From positions 7,915,172 to 7,979,171 of the forward strand of contig NW_023998422.1 of the NCBI RefSeq assembly GCF_014805625.2: DNA of 64,000 nucleotides. The letters run 5' to 3'. The DNA is from Glossina fuscipes (taxonomy: Eukaryota > Arthropoda > Insecta > Diptera > Glossinidae). Within the stretch, counting starts at the first letter, position 1. The number at the start of each line of letters is the position of its first letter. The notes under the pieces are model-generated. The model made no database searches, had not been told where the DNA came from, and was given only the letters and a program-made list of their open reading frames with translations. The translations under genes and the position numbers were made by a program. Below, one piece after another: positions 63,153 through 64,000 of this stretch.

Positions 63153-63183
<31 letters not shown>

Positions 63184-64000
63184 TTCTTTAATACATATGG
63201 ATAGAATTAATGCGCTAAGGTGATGAATAAAGACTTGTGTGATAATGCTATGCGAAAATTGGCATTTCCAACTGGAAGGAGTAAAAAAGAAAAAACAAAA
63301 AAGAACAAAGTTTCCTTCTATACAGCATTGGATGGGTGTGGCAGTTCTCTTATTTTTGCCAAGTACTATAGAATCATCGCTAGAATACATCTGGATGCAT
63401 TTATCTGTCGTAGTTAATGAGTAATGAATAAAAATCCCAAACCATTGTTTTGGAAGAGGGAACAGCCTTCAGTTTTTGTTACATTGCGGGCGTATTTCTT
63501 AACTGATTTTGCCAATTTTCAATAGCAATTTGCTTACGGAAGTCTACCTGCACACATCCGCATAGACGGACTAGCAGACATATTAGCTCCTAAGCGCTGT
63601 TCAATGCACCCCCCCCATTACACTCCCAAATCTTGGCGGTGGATTTTAAAATATTTGAAATTCGAATTTTCGATAGGGCCATCATTGAGCAAACAATCTC
63701 ACTTGATGATAATTTTTCTTTCTAAAAGAAGTAAGTTCTTTAAATATCTTCTCAAAAAGAACGTAGCCTTGGCGAGAGAAGACGCCCTTAGCAACTAATT
63801 AGAAAGAATAGGTTTTCATTAAATTCTGTTGAATTGCTGTAATTGCGTATGGGGAAGAAATTCTGCAACGTTGCTCTGCGAAGGAATTCTATTGCTTACC
63901 TTTGGTTCGGTTCGCTTCATCAGCTCTTCAAAATTGCTTTCGCGGAAAGCGCGTACAATTTGTTTTTGTTTTTCTTGCATTTCCTTTTTCATCGCCTCGG
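62999..64000 (-). CDS. 3' end of an unidentified gene, runs off the window
   Basis: Two minus-strand exons. 64,000-63,900 (partial) reads EAMKKEMQEKQKQIVRAFRE and NFEELMKRTEPK up to a donor GTAAGC. 63,139-62,999 begins after CCACAG and reads HDVLQNRLNDLFSSLALDNK and a poly-Asn stretch, ending KPIYETYFPELFYY and TAA. The phases agree (both codon boundaries). The intron between (760 nt) has poly-A and a (63,600) poly-C run. A helical, charged soluble protein is likely; I do not recognise the family, and the 5' part is outside. Confidence 0.55.

Overview
The window looks like nuclear DNA of a higher (cyclorrhaphan) fly. It is AT-rich, has short GT-AG introns, ATACATATATGTATAT-type microsatellites, and single-copy genes whose proteins closely resemble Drosophila ones (geminin, Tim10, PAN2, NC2-alpha, mip40, germ cell-less). 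A calyptrate such as a tsetse fly is my best guess; this is inference and no species-specific marker was seen.

Layout. 0-3.2 kb: 3'-truncated geminin (-), Tim10 (+), a leucine-rich-repeat gene (-). 3.2-9.6 kb: decayed duplicated DNA, with the back two-thirds of a Prp19 gene (+, frameshift and stop), a multi-exon coiled-coil gene (-) nested in its 3.1-kb intron, and a broken LAMTOR2 copy (-). 10.3-22.1 kb: a block of foreign DNA. It holds a 901-codon transposase-like ORF with an in-frame 24-bp repeat array, a gag-like scrap, and a Polinton/adintovirus-like module (fibre-like ORFs, broken integrase, minor and major capsid-like ORFs). A dead 1,238-bp mariner with exact TIRs and TA duplication sits beside the capsid gene. 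A 184-bp direct repeat then brackets a small spliced arginine-rich gene. 22.3-27.1 kb: a dead I/LOA-like LINE (-) with its own 3' tail inserted in the opposite orientation at its 5' edge. 27.3-27.7 kb: the missing front (U-box) piece of Prp19, on the same strand but 23 kb downstream of the back piece.

28.2-64 kb is mostly host gene space. PIG-M (-) is followed by a compact minus-strand run CMC4 > small membrane protein > NDUFAF8-like, in which the last two frames overlap. NC2-alpha/DRAP1 (+) carries an AT-AC U12-type intron. PAN2 (-) spans 6.5 kb in about 18 exons. Then come an FBXO42-type F-box/kelch gene (+), LIN37/mip40 (+) and germ cell-less (+). The 1.2-kb intron of germ cell-less contains a decayed piece of PAN2 copied from 16 kb away. 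The right edge has the 3' end of an unidentified minus-strand gene.

The genes do not form one pathway. The clearest functional grouping is the mitochondrial intermembrane-space set (CMC4, NDUFAF8-like and the membrane protein between them). Long intergenic stretches hold dispersed repeats: a CCCGAAAATGGG-core family, LINE 3' tails, a tRNA-derived SINE and GACGGACAGACAGACAAGC-type repeats.
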